Part shown: piece after piece, positions 49,365-58,070 of the stretch
Layout of the letters: every line of letters begins with the position of its first letter
Numbering within the stretch: the stretch's first letter is position 1
Source: Acinetobacter halotolerans
Lineage (GTDB): Bacteria > Pseudomonadota > Gammaproteobacteria > Pseudomonadales > Moraxellaceae
Reading direction: 5' to 3'
NCBI RefSeq assembly: GCF_004208515.1
Contig: NZ_SGIM01000013.1
Coordinates: 20,829 to 84,828 of the forward strand
DNA: 64,000 nt
Notes under the pieces: generated by a model
Database searches by the model: none
What the model saw: the letters and a program-made list of their open reading frames with translations, nothing else
Told to the model about the DNA's origin: nothing
Made by a program: the position numbers and the translations under genes

Positions 49365-50497
49365 GGCAGCTCAGGAAAATAAAAAAGAGTATAGCAAATC
49401 CAAACGCAGTTGCCGAAACTCGACGTAAGAAGTTATCGCATTCTCGTCAGTTGAATCGGTCTAGTTCCTATTTTTTTACGAAAATTGGCCAATGGCAATA
49501 CCTATTGGAATTAATTGTTGCCAGTAATGTCTTGGCAATGGTGTTGGCTTTGGCTGAAGCTCAGTCATGGCAAGCATTACAAGGTGTTCGTGCCTTACAA
49601 TATATATTTTTTATTAACTGGGTGATTTTGTCCTTTGCGGCATGTGTTGATTACTTTCAAGATTTCTTTGCCAAATTTAGCCAAAAAGTCGCATTAACTT
49701 TAGGTTTTATTTTATTGCTGTTGATTGTGTTGTTGACGACCTGTGCCGTTAATCTTATCCAATATTGGACGGTACGCTCGGGTGGCTTCTCTGAAGACAT
49801 TTTATTCGATGGCATGAGTCTGCATTTGAGTTATGGGGTATTGTTGGGGGCATTTTGTTTGCGCTATTTATATATGCGAGAACAGTGGCTCAATCAGCAA
49901 TATAGTGAGCTGAATGCACGTATTCAAGCGATGCAGGCGCGTATTCATCCGCATTTTCTGTTTAATAGTTTAAATAGTGTGGTGAGTTTAATTACAATTG
50001 ATCCCGATAAAGCTGAAAATATGTTGATTAGTTTGTCACGTCTTTTCCGCGCGAGTTTTCAGGAACTTAAATTGGTGAGTTTGGCGGAGGAAATTGATTT
50101 ATGTCAGCAGTATTTGAGCATCGAAAAAATACGTTTAGGGGATCGTTTAAAGGTAGAATGGAACATCCAGGCGACACCACTTGAATTAAAACGGGTCACG
50201 ATTCCATTATTGACATTGCAACCTTTGCTTGAGAATAGTATTTTCCATGGGGTGGAAAAGGTTTTGCAGCAATCAACAATTAGCGTATTGGTTGAAATAT
50301 TGCAAAATCAAGTCAGTATAGTCATTACTAACCCATATTCTCGCGATACAATAAAAACGCGAAAAGGAAATGGTATTGCGATCGAAAATGTAGAGCAACG
50401 TTTGAAAGCGTATTATGGTCAAACCGTAAAGTTTCAGGTTTATGGGGGCACATCGTTATATACCACAGTGGTTTGTTACCACTATCGAGTAAAATAA
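49355..50497 (+). CDS. algZ: LytS/AlgZ-type sensor histidine kinase
   Basis: About 380 residues: four hydrophobic helices ([64 protein letters not shown]), then a His_kinase domain with the phospho-histidine in [19 protein letters not shown] and an ATP lid with [12 protein letters not shown] and [13 protein letters not shown]. The start is unsure: MWSWQLRK at 49355 overlaps the argH start on the other strand, and a TTG at 49451 (MNRSSSYFF) is closer to relatives. It pairs with the AlgR-type regulator behind it, in the same argH-algZ-algR-hemC order as in Pseudomonas. Confidence 0.85.
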   Translation: MWSWQLRKIKKSIANPNAVAETRRKKLSHSRQLNRSSSYFFTKIGQWQYLLELIVASNVLAMVLALAEAQSWQALQGVRALQYIFFINWVILSFAACVDYFQDFFAKFSQKVALTLGFILLLLIVLLTTCAVNLIQYWTVRSGGFSEDILFDGMSLHLSYGVLLGAFCLRYLYMREQWLNQQYSELNARIQAMQARIHPHFLFNSLNSVVSLITIDPDKAENMLISLSRLFRASFQELKLVSLAEEIDLCQQYLSIEKIRLGDRLKVEWNIQATPLELKRVTIPLLTLQPLLENSIFHGVEKVLQQSTISVLVEILQNQVSIVITNPYSRDTIKTRKGNGIAIENVEQRLKAYYGQTVKFQVYGGTSLYTTVVCYHYRVK

Positions 50498-50554
50498 TAA
50501 GTCAAGTTAACCATAAAAAATATGGATGATGTTAGCGGTGACAAGGAGGAAAGG

Positions 50555-51292
50555 ATGAGAGTCCTAATTGCGGATGATGAACCGCTAGCGGTAGAGCGTT
50601 TATCACGTTTAGTTACTCAAATGGGGCATGAAGTCGTTGCGACTGCACATCATGGACAAGATGTGTTAAGTCATATTGAAAATGCTTCGCCTGATGTCGT
50701 TTTATTAGATATTCAAATGCCTGGAATGAATGGTTTGGAATGTGCAGAACAACTGCGTCATTTAAATCCTCGCCCTGCCATTATTTTTTGTACAGCCTAT
50801 GATCAACATGCACTGGAAGCATTTAAGTTTCAGGCGCAAGGGTATTTGCTAAAACCAGTAGCACTCCAAGATTTAGAACAGGTATTTCAGCATTTAACCC
50901 AACTGACTCAGGCTCAAATGACGGGTTTGCAACAAGATGAGTTGTATGATGTAAAAAACCAGCGTCATCAAATTGCGGCGAAAACCTATCGTGGGGTCGA
51001 GCTGATTCCATTAGACAGTGTTTATTATTTCTTGGCCGATCAAAAATATGTCACTGTGCGCCATAAAAATGGCAGTGTACTGATTGATGAAACACTCAAA
51101 GATTTAGAGCTGGAATTTGCGGATCGCTTTATTCGAATTCATCGAAATGCATTGGTTTCTCTTGATTATTTGGAAGGTCTTGAGTTGGTTGCCGCTGGAC
51201 AATATCAGGTACGATTACGTGAACTGGATGAGCGGCTGTCGGTCAGTCGTCGTCATTTACCTAGTTTAAGAGAATGTATGCATCAATTATAA
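50555..51292 (+). CDS. algR: AlgR/LytR-type response regulator
   Basis: 245 residues. The receiver domain has IADDEPLAVERL and the acceptor aspartate in VVLLDIQMPGMNGLEC; the C-terminal half is a LytTR DNA-binding domain (GVELIPLDSVYYFLADQKYVTV ... FIRIHRNALVSLDYLEGL). AAGGAGG five bases ahead of the ATG at 50555 decides the start. In Pseudomonas AlgR controls twitching and alginate; here targets are unknown. Confidence 0.9.
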   Translation: MRVLIADDEPLAVERLSRLVTQMGHEVVATAHHGQDVLSHIENASPDVVLLDIQMPGMNGLECAEQLRHLNPRPAIIFCTAYDQHALEAFKFQAQGYLLKPVALQDLEQVFQHLTQLTQAQMTGLQQDELYDVKNQRHQIAAKTYRGVELIPLDSVYYFLADQKYVTVRHKNGSVLIDETLKDLELEFADRFIRIHRNALVSLDYLEGLELVAAGQYQVRLRELDERLSVSRRHLPSLRECMHQL

Positions 51293-51402
51293 ATGCCGTA
51301 TTTTTGGCAGCGTATGGGCGGCTTTATGATTTTTTGCTTGCAATTTTAGGTGATCAAGTTAAGTTTGGAACAATTGCCTTGATCAATACTTAATTTGGAT
51401 TT

Positions 51403-52320
51403 ATGAAAACCTTAAAAATTGCGACTCGACAAAGCCCTCTTGCACTGTGGCAAGCGGAGCATATTCGTTCTCGTTTAACCGAGCTTTATCCAGATTTGAC
51501 GGTTGAACTGGTGAAGTTTGTGACACAAGGCGACAAGATTTTGGATACCCCATTAGCCAAAATTGGGGGGAAAGGTTTATTTGTAAAAGAGTTGGAAGCA
51601 GCGTTGTTGGATGGGCGTGCTGATTTGGCTGTACATTCAATGAAAGATGTTCCAATGCATTTGCCGCAAGGTTTAACGCTTGCTGTTATTTGTGAGCGTG
51701 AAGATCCTTTAGATGCGTTCGTTTCCAATCAATATCAGCATTTTGATGAATTGCCAAAAGGTGCAAAAGTTGGAACTTCGAGTCTGCGTCGTAAATGTCA
51801 AATTTTACAACAACGTCCTGATTTAGAAATCATTGATTTACGTGGAAATGTTGGCACGCGGTTATCGAAACTGGACGATGGTTTATACGATGCCATTATT
51901 TTAGCCAGTGCAGGTTTGAAACGTTTAGGTTTGGCAGATCGAATTCGTCATTGTTTATCGCCAGTGCTCAGTTTGCCTGCGGTTGGACAGGGTGCTTTAG
52001 GTCTAGAATGCCGAGCAGATGATGCGGCGTTACTTAAATTGATTCAACCACTGCAACATGAAGAAACCTCGATTTGTGTGCGTGCGGAACGCGCCCTCAA
52101 TGCTTATTTGGAGGGGGGGTGCCAAGTGCCAATCGCAGGCTATGCCACTTTAGTCAATGATCAATTACAGATTGAAGGGCGAGTCGGTAGCGTTGATGGT
52201 AAGACTTTGCTGAAGGTACAAATGATCGGTGCTGCAGCAGAAGCAGAGCAGTTAGGTGAGCAACTTGGACAGCGCTTACTTGAACAAGGTGCGGGCGAAT
52301 TGTTGAAAGCGTTGTATTAA
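51403..52320 (+). CDS. hemC: Hydroxymethylbilane synthase (porphobilinogen deaminase)
   Basis: 305 residues. The dipyrromethane cofactor cysteine lies in [11 protein letters not shown] near residue 239; [21 protein letters not shown] and [10 protein letters not shown] are family blocks. It polymerises four porphobilinogens for heme. Its stop overlaps the hemD ATG by one base. Confidence 0.95.
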   Translation: MKTLKIATRQSPLALWQAEHIRSRLTELYPDLTVELVKFVTQGDKILDTPLAKIGGKGLFVKELEAALLDGRADLAVHSMKDVPMHLPQGLTLAVICEREDPLDAFVSNQYQHFDELPKGAKVGTSSLRRKCQILQQRPDLEIIDLRGNVGTRLSKLDDGLYDAIILASAGLKRLGLADRIRHCLSPVLSLPAVGQGALGLECRADDAALLKLIQPLQHEETSICVRAERALNAYLEGGCQVPIAGYATLVNDQLQIEGRVGSVDGKTLLKVQMIGAAAEAEQLGEQLGQRLLEQGAGELLKALY

Positions 52321-53096
52321 TGCTTTTTATCAATACCCGTCCTGAAGATCGCGCAGCTTCGCTCACACAAGCATTACTTGTTGCGGGTTATCAGGTTGAA
52401 TCTTTACCTTTACTCGCGTTGGTTGCCGAACCTTTTTCTGATTCATTACAAACCCTTTATCAGCAACTTGAGGAGACTCAAGTTATCGTTGTGGTGAGTC
52501 CGACTGCTGTTGAAATTGGCATGCGTTATTTGCAGCAAGCGGGTATTCAATTGGCACAACTTGAGCACATCCAATGGATAGCCGTGGGGCAGGCAACAGC
52601 ACACGCGCTCGCAAAATTTGATATTGTAAGTGATGTCCCTGAGGTGGAAAACTCAGAAGGGATGCTTGAGCTACCAATTTTAAAACAAAGAGAGCATTTA
52701 AATAAAATCGCTTTCTGGCGGGGTGAAGGGGGGCGGCAATTTATGATGCAGCAATTGCAGCAACGCGGTGTTTCCATTCTGAACTTTGTGCTCTATCGCC
52801 GTCAGTGTCCCGAGAAAAGTAGAACAGATTTCTTCGATATTTTGCGAAAACTTAACTCCAATCAACCTGCTGCGGTACTCATAAGTAGTGAGGCTAGTTG
52901 GTGTAATTGGTTACAACTTTGTGGTCAGTACCCAAATGATGTGCAATGGGTTTATCTTACTTTGGGTGAGCGGTTGACAAAAATTCTAATAGATTCGCAA
53001 GTGCAAGTAGGCAACGCGATTAACATTATTCAGCTTGAAAATTTATCTGCATCAGAGATTATTCAACGCATGAGTGACTGGCAAGGAAAGGTATGA
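52320..53096 (+). CDS. hemD: Uroporphyrinogen-III synthase
   Basis: 258 residues in two alpha/beta domains, weakly conserved as usual for HemD: FINTRPEDRAASLTQAL, VVVSPTAVEIGMRY and WIAVGQATAHAL in the first half, WRGEGGRQFMMQQL and AAVLISSEASW in the second. It closes and rearranges the tetrapyrrole made by HemC. It overlaps hemC by one base and hemX by four. Confidence 0.9.
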   Translation: MLFINTRPEDRAASLTQALLVAGYQVESLPLLALVAEPFSDSLQTLYQQLEETQVIVVVSPTAVEIGMRYLQQAGIQLAQLEHIQWIAVGQATAHALAKFDIVSDVPEVENSEGMLELPILKQREHLNKIAFWRGEGGRQFMMQQLQQRGVSILNFVLYRRQCPEKSRTDFFDILRKLNSNQPAAVLISSEASWCNWLQLCGQYPNDVQWVYLTLGERLTKILIDSQVQVGNAINIIQLENLSASEIIQRMSDWQGKV

Positions 53097-53920
53097 GAAA
53101 AGTTGTGTATTTAATACTGCTGGTGAGTTTTTTGTGGCTAGCCAAGCTGAGTTATGATGTTGCGCAAAATGCTCACAGTGTTCCGGAACTTCAACAACAA
53201 CTTGCTCAGACAGAACAGCGTTACGCATTATTGAATGACCAATTGGTCGCCTTACAGCGTCAGTTACAACATGGTGGTGTTACGCAATCGACTGATTTTA
53301 ACATGTCACCGATCATGATCACGGGAATTTCCCCAGTCATTCTTATTCAACAACAACTACAACTGGTACAATTCGCTTTAGACCAGCAGCAGTTTGTTTA
53401 TGCATTGGATCATTTGAATCAAGTGAATCAGCATATTGCTCAATCCGCGCTATCACCCGCACTAGAGCACAGTCTCACCAATGCAATTGAACAAGATAAA
53501 CAAGCAATTCAGCAATTTGTTCTGAATCAAAACCAGCAACAACAACAATTACAAGATTTATTGCAAGAGCTTGATCAGCGAATTCAACAAGAGTTGCAAA
53601 ACCCTAAATTAATGATTGCAAAAAATGAGTCTTCTGCCTGGTGGCATTGGTTTAGGTTGGAAAAAGTGCAGCGTTCTTCACCTGATTTAATTCATCGTAA
53701 TATCACCTTGAAAGAAGCTCAGTTACGCTTGTTACTCGCATCACAAGCTTTGAATCAGGGGCAATTAATTGAATACCGTAAGTCGATTCAAGAAGTGATG
53801 AAATTATTGGCTGAATTGCCTGATCAGAATAGCCAAAAAATGAAACTCCGCTTGGATAAAATTTTAGATCTTCCTGCAGTACCAACACCAAAATTAATTA
53901 CGTTAGGCTTGTTGGGATAA
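53093..53920 (+). CDS. hemX: HemX-like membrane protein
   Basis: 275 residues: an N-terminal transmembrane helix (VVYLILLVSFLWLAKLSY) and then a long Gln-rich coiled-coil periplasmic region. It sits in the usual place of HemX between hemD and hemY, with a four-base overlap to hemD. It is shorter than E. coli HemX (393) and lacks any methylase motif. The function of HemX is not established. Confidence 0.8.
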   Translation: MRKVVYLILLVSFLWLAKLSYDVAQNAHSVPELQQQLAQTEQRYALLNDQLVALQRQLQHGGVTQSTDFNMSPIMITGISPVILIQQQLQLVQFALDQQQFVYALDHLNQVNQHIAQSALSPALEHSLTNAIEQDKQAIQQFVLNQNQQQQQLQDLLQELDQRIQQELQNPKLMIAKNESSAWWHWFRLEKVQRSSPDLIHRNITLKEAQLRLLLASQALNQGQLIEYRKSIQEVMKLLAELPDQNSQKMKLRLDKILDLPAVPTPKLITLGLLG

Positions 53921-53926
53921 TTGATA

Positions 53927-55120
53927 ATGAAGCATTTAGTACTGATCTATTTCCTTGCGAGCATACTGCTATTCGCTCTGTTTGCTGTGTTGAGTTATGG
54001 TTATGGTCATGGCTATGCCTATATCTATTGGCGTGAATGGCAATTTCAAAGCAGCGCATGGGGGTTGATTGCGCTGTTCATTTTTGTGAGCTTTTTAGCG
54101 CAACTCTTTTGGCTCTTTGGTAAGCGCTATTTTGTGCGTGAGCAACGTAAGAAAGAAACAATTTTAAACTTTAATGATTTGCATCCTTATGAACAGCTTG
54201 GCATCGTTTGGTTGCTAGATTCGGCAAAAGATCAGCAGCTATTTATTGAGCGTATTTTTACTCAGTCGGGTTTGTTGAGTGATATTGTTGATGCGCAATT
54301 TGACTATAAAAATGGTGACTTTGATACCGCTTTACAGCACTTGGATCGATCAGCCCCGATGGCTTTTGAACTCGCGGAATTGCAACGGATTGATATATTT
54401 TTAGAACAACAAGAAACAGAAAAAGCACTAATACACTTAGAGTTTCTCATGCAGCACCAGCTTTCCCCATGGTTGACTGAAGTAGAAACAGCTTATCAGC
54501 AGCGTATAACCACTCTATGGGGTAAGCTAGCATTACAAAAGCCTTGGTTGTTTCTACAAACGACACAGTTTGGTTTGCTTGATGCTGAGCATCGTGATTT
54601 ATGGTTACAACAGCTGTTGATCCAGTTCGATTTGGCTTCAGTTGATGATTTAGCAGCTCTGCAGCAGCGTTACCTTGCATTGCAAAGTGAAATTCAAGCC
54701 CGTCCCTATAGCAGTAAAGTGCTATGGCTCAAGTTGTTGGCGCGAATGCCAGAGATGAGTTTGCAGCATGAGGATTTGGCTTTACATTTGTTGCAAGAGC
54801 ATTTTGATCCAGAAGTATTTTATCTATGGTTCCAGCAGCAGTTATTAAAGCAAATTCCAGATTATAGTTATGTTGAACAGCGCATTATCCAGCTAGAACA
54901 GCGCTATGCCAGTGTCCCAATGTTGACCTTTGCCAAGTGGCATGTTTATGTGGCGACCCAACGTCCACTTGAAGCGGAACAACTATTAACTTTATATCCT
55001 GATAATATATTAATGAGTTATTTAAGAATTAAGTCGATGCTTGGGGATAATCTTGATTTAATCAAACAGTTGAATTTAATATTTGAAAATGATGTTAATT
55101 TTCTTAATTTTAAGCTGTGA
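53927..55120 (+). CDS. hemY: HemY-like TPR membrane protein
   Basis: 397 residues: two N-terminal transmembrane helices flanking a YGYGHGYAYIYW segment, as in the HemY N-terminal domain, then helical TPR-like repeats (QFDYKNGDFDTALQHLDRSAP; EQQETEKALIHLEFLM). The ATG at 53927 is used; an upstream TTG two codons earlier is possible. HemY is not the protoporphyrinogen oxidase of the same name in Bacillus; its role is undefined. Confidence 0.8.
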   Translation: MKHLVLIYFLASILLFALFAVLSYGYGHGYAYIYWREWQFQSSAWGLIALFIFVSFLAQLFWLFGKRYFVREQRKKETILNFNDLHPYEQLGIVWLLDSAKDQQLFIERIFTQSGLLSDIVDAQFDYKNGDFDTALQHLDRSAPMAFELAELQRIDIFLEQQETEKALIHLEFLMQHQLSPWLTEVETAYQQRITTLWGKLALQKPWLFLQTTQFGLLDAEHRDLWLQQLLIQFDLASVDDLAALQQRYLALQSEIQARPYSSKVLWLKLLARMPEMSLQHEDLALHLLQEHFDPEVFYLWFQQQLLKQIPDYSYVEQRIIQLEQRYASVPMLTFAKWHVYVATQRPLEAEQLLTLYPDNILMSYLRIKSMLGDNLDLIKQLNLIFENDVNFLNFKL

Positions 55121-55569
55121 GTCTAAATATGAATGAATTGTCTGTCTATCCTATAGTGCATAAGCAAACCGTTGCTTGGGGGGATATGGATGCGTTTGGC
55201 CATGTAAATAATGTGCAATATTATCGTTATATGGAAAGCGCTCGAATTGTTTATTTAATGGCGTTAAATATCTTCGATCAAGATATATTGACGGTTGTGG
55301 CTTCTAGTCAATGTAAATATTTAAGACCTGTATTTTACCCTGATGTATTGCATATAGGTGCACGAGTGGAAGAGCTAAGAAATAGCGCTTTCCGGATGCA
55401 ATATGTTTTATGGAGTGAAACACAAAATCAAATCGTTGCAACGGGTGATGCGGTAATCGTGTGTGTGGATAAAGTATCTTCAAAGAAGGCGAATATTCCT
55501 GAGCTCATTAAACAGAAAATTATTCAGCTTGAAGCCGATGTAGGGAATGATTTGTTGCTAAACTCGTAA
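55117..55569 (+). CDS. Hotdog-fold acyl-CoA thioesterase
   Basis: 146-150 residues of the 4-hydroxybenzoyl-CoA thioesterase type. The catalytic motif is WGDMDAFGHVNNVQYYRYME, with the nucleophilic aspartate in DxDxFGHVNN. The protein probably cleaves short or aromatic acyl-CoA; the true substrate is not evident. The GTG at 55117 overlaps hemY by four bases; ATG at 55129 (MNELSVY) is the alternative start. Confidence 0.85.
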   Translation: MSLNMNELSVYPIVHKQTVAWGDMDAFGHVNNVQYYRYMESARIVYLMALNIFDQDILTVVASSQCKYLRPVFYPDVLHIGARVEELRNSAFRMQYVLWSETQNQIVATGDAVIVCVDKVSSKKANIPELIKQKIIQLEADVGNDLLLNS

Positions 55570-55943
55570 TTATAAAGACAATTACGTCTGGGATTGGGGC
55601 CACTATAATGTGGTTCTTTTATTGTTTAAATAAAAAATGATAGTAATTGAGTCTCATCCTAATCAATAGGATGAAAAGTGTTTTTTCTGGGGTTAATATA
55701 TGTGCTGTAATGAGTAGGTTTGAACCGTTTTAAATTAAAATAGAAGATATATATTTTATACTGGGTTTATGTTTTTGAAGTTTATTGTAAATAAAAAGCA
55801 ATTTTTTTGTTATAGTGTCATTAAATCGACTATTCTTATATTGATTAGTTAATTGTTTATAAATTAATATTGAACTGAATTTTTGAATTCATTTTTATTT
55901 TTGCGTGATATATATATTTTCTTATTGAGTTGGAGTGGTTCGG
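55570..55943. other. AT-rich intergenic region before the H-NS-like gene
   Basis: Contains a weak terminator (GGCCAC/GTGGTT with T4) at about 55598-55624 and a hairpin CATCCTA/TAGGATG at 55655-55673. The remaining 250 bases are very AT-rich, fitting self-binding by an H-NS-type protein. No gene seen. Confidence 0.5.
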
Positions 55944-56270
55944 ATGAAACCAGATATTAGTGATTTATCTGTAGAAGATTTAAAACGTCTGCAAGCAGAA
56001 GCTGAAGTACTGATTGCGAGTAAAAAAGACCAAGCAGTTGAAGATGCATATAATCAAATCGTTGCGATTGCTGAAGGCATTGGATTTACGGTTGAAGAGT
56101 TATTGGCAGCTGGTGAGCAAAAACGTAAGAAAACGACACGTAAAGCTGTAGAACCACGCTACCGTAATAAAAACAATACTGAGGAAACTTGGACTGGTCG
56201 TGGTAAACAACCACGCTGGTTAGTTGCTGAGTTGGAAAAAGGTGCAAAACTTGAAGATTTCTTAATCTAA
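55944..56270 (+). CDS. H-NS-like nucleoid-associated protein
   Basis: 108 residues: an N-terminal coiled-coil oligomerisation region (LSVEDLKRLQAEAEVLIASKK) and the C-terminal DNA-binding core YRNKNNTEETWTGRGKQPRWL, which matches the H-NS/BpH3 consensus with its TWTGRGKxPxWL hook. GGAG lies nine bases ahead of the ATG. In Acinetobacter such an H-NS represses horizontally acquired and surface genes. Confidence 0.92.
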   Translation: MKPDISDLSVEDLKRLQAEAEVLIASKKDQAVEDAYNQIVAIAEGIGFTVEELLAAGEQKRKKTTRKAVEPRYRNKNNTEETWTGRGKQPRWLVAELEKGAKLEDFLI

Positions 56271-56328
56271 GATAGTTTTAAAGTCATCGTTTTGTCATAC
56301 GCTGACTTTATCCTTTATAAAAAAACCA

Positions 56329-56350
56329 AGCTGAAAAAGCTTGGTTTTTT
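56329..56350 (+). terminator. Terminator after the H-NS-like gene
   Basis: Stem AACCAAGCT/AGCTTGGTT with a GAAAA loop, T6 on the plus side and A6 before it. Confidence 0.9.
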
Positions 56351-56440
56351 TATATGAGAGAATTGGCGATGTTGAAAAATTATGCATAATGTCATTCAGA
56401 GCGAGTATTTCAAAAAAAGGATGATATCTTGTATGTTGGT

Positions 56441-57193
56441 ATGGGCGGGATGAAGAAAAAAACCAAGCAATGGAGATGGTGGATATTCGCCATTTTTGCA
56501 TTTTTAATTTTTATTATTTTACAGATTCCAGCAACATGGCTTATCGCAAAATATTCTAAAGATAACCAATTATTACATAACGTCAGTGGCAACATTTGGC
56601 AAGGGCAGGCGGATTGGCAACGTGGCCAGCTACGTGGTTCGGTACATTGGAAAACACGTCCCTTGGATTTGTTGTTGTTTCGCTTAGGCGCCAATCTTGA
56701 TATACACAGCGGAAACACTCAATTTAACGGTATCTTTGGTTATGGTTTGGGGAAGAAAATCGTGATTAAGGATCTGAATGGTGAAATATCACCTGAAACA
56801 TTGAAATATTTTGCAGACTGGCAGTGGCCAGAAAATGCAATTCAGCTTGCAGATGTGCAATTCAATTATCAGAAAGAAAAGGGCTTTAGTGCCGCAGAAG
56901 GGCGGTTGAACTGGGGCGGAGGCGAGCTCACTTATACCTTTGGTCAGCGTCAAGACCGTATGAATATGCCGTCACTGGTTGCTGAATTAAAAGATAACAA
57001 TGGACAATTACAACTTGATGTTCGTGATCAGCGTAGCCAAAAAATGGCAAGTTTAAGTTTAGATGCTGGTCTTATGCTTGATGTGCAATTGACACAGCGC
57101 ATGCTTCTGAATGTTCCGTCTTATCAAGGCAAAGCTGGACTAGATACTTATGTGATTAGTTCCCGTCAGCCATTGTTGCAGGGTGGTTTGTAA
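56441..57193 (+). CDS. gspN: Type II secretion system protein N
   Basis: About 250 residues: one N-terminal helix (WWIFAIFAFLIFIILQIPATWLI) and a periplasmic beta-rich domain (NISGNIWQGQ-like: HNVSGNIWQGQADW). Two ATGs (56441, 56450) are possible starts. GspN is a poorly understood accessory part of the T2SS. It overlaps gspC by one base, and gspD follows; the other gsp genes are elsewhere in Acinetobacter. Confidence 0.85.
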   Translation: MGGMKKKTKQWRWWIFAIFAFLIFIILQIPATWLIAKYSKDNQLLHNVSGNIWQGQADWQRGQLRGSVHWKTRPLDLLLFRLGANLDIHSGNTQFNGIFGYGLGKKIVIKDLNGEISPETLKYFADWQWPENAIQLADVQFNYQKEKGFSAAEGRLNWGGGELTYTFGQRQDRMNMPSLVAELKDNNGQLQLDVRDQRSQKMASLSLDAGLMLDVQLTQRMLLNVPSYQGKAGLDTYVISSRQPLLQGGL

Positions 57194-58032
57194 TGGACGC
57201 ATTGATGCAGAAAATACAACAACTGCGTTGGCAAAAGTTAGATAAACTCGGTCCTTTGATTTTAGCCTTGCTTATTTTATGGCTCTGCTGGAAACTGGCT
57301 TCATTGTTTTGGTGGGTGGTTGCCCCACCACAATTGATGCAATTTGAACGAATTGAACTGGGTTCGCAGCAAGCTCAAGTTCCGAATATTAGTTCATTTG
57401 CATTATTTAATGAGCCTGCAGCGACAACGGCCCAAGACAATGTCAATTTAGAATTACAGGGCGTACTCTTAGGTTCGCCGAGTTTCTTGTCTTCAGCGGT
57501 CATCAAGCTGAACGATGTGGCTGAGCGCTATCGTGTCGGTGAGACAGTTGGTTCGACCTCATATCAATTGGTGGAAGTCTATTGGGATCATGTGGTGTTG
57601 AAACAAGGGAATGGTGCGACACGAGAGGTGAAATTTAAAGGACTAGATAAAGGGTTGTATCAACCAGCCGACCCCGTTATCAATTCGCCGAATAATGTCC
57701 CACCTCCAATGCAAGAACCTGTTCAGAATTCGCCGCAGTCCGCATTGGGTCAAGCGATTCAACAGATGCAGGATAACCGTGAACAATATATGAAAAATAT
57801 GGGAGTGAGCGGTGGCACAGATGGTTATGAAATATCAGATCAAACGCCCGCGAATTTAAAAAATACATTGGGTTTGCGCTCGGGTGATCGTATCCTGTCG
57901 GTCAATGGACAGACAGTTGGGCAAGGACTAAGCGAAGTACAATTACTAGAGCAAGTACGTCGTCAAGGACATGCCAAAATAGAAATAAAACGTGGTGATC
58001 AAGTGATGACCATACAACAGAGTTTTCAGTGA
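57193..58032 (+). CDS. gspC: Type II secretion system protein GspC
   Basis: 279 residues: a transmembrane helix near residues 18-42 (GPLILALLILWLCWKLASLFWWVV), the HR domain that contacts the secretin N0 domain (NLELQGVLLGSPSFLSSAVIKLND), and a C-terminal PDZ domain (LRSGDRILSVNGQTV). It links the inner-membrane platform to GspD. It lies in the gspN-gspC-gspD unit. Confidence 0.92.
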   Translation: MDALMQKIQQLRWQKLDKLGPLILALLILWLCWKLASLFWWVVAPPQLMQFERIELGSQQAQVPNISSFALFNEPAATTAQDNVNLELQGVLLGSPSFLSSAVIKLNDVAERYRVGETVGSTSYQLVEVYWDHVVLKQGNGATREVKFKGLDKGLYQPADPVINSPNNVPPPMQEPVQNSPQSALGQAIQQMQDNREQYMKNMGVSGGTDGYEISDQTPANLKNTLGLRSGDRILSVNGQTVGQGLSEVQLLEQVRRQGHAKIEIKRGDQVMTIQQSFQ

Positions 58033-58070
58033 TAACACGTCATCACATCAGTTAGGAATAAGTGCAGGTT

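Noticed and set aside
55598..55624. Strong terminator after the thioesterase gene
   Set aside because: The stem is short with wobble pairs and the T-run is broken, so it is mentioned only within the intergenic entry.
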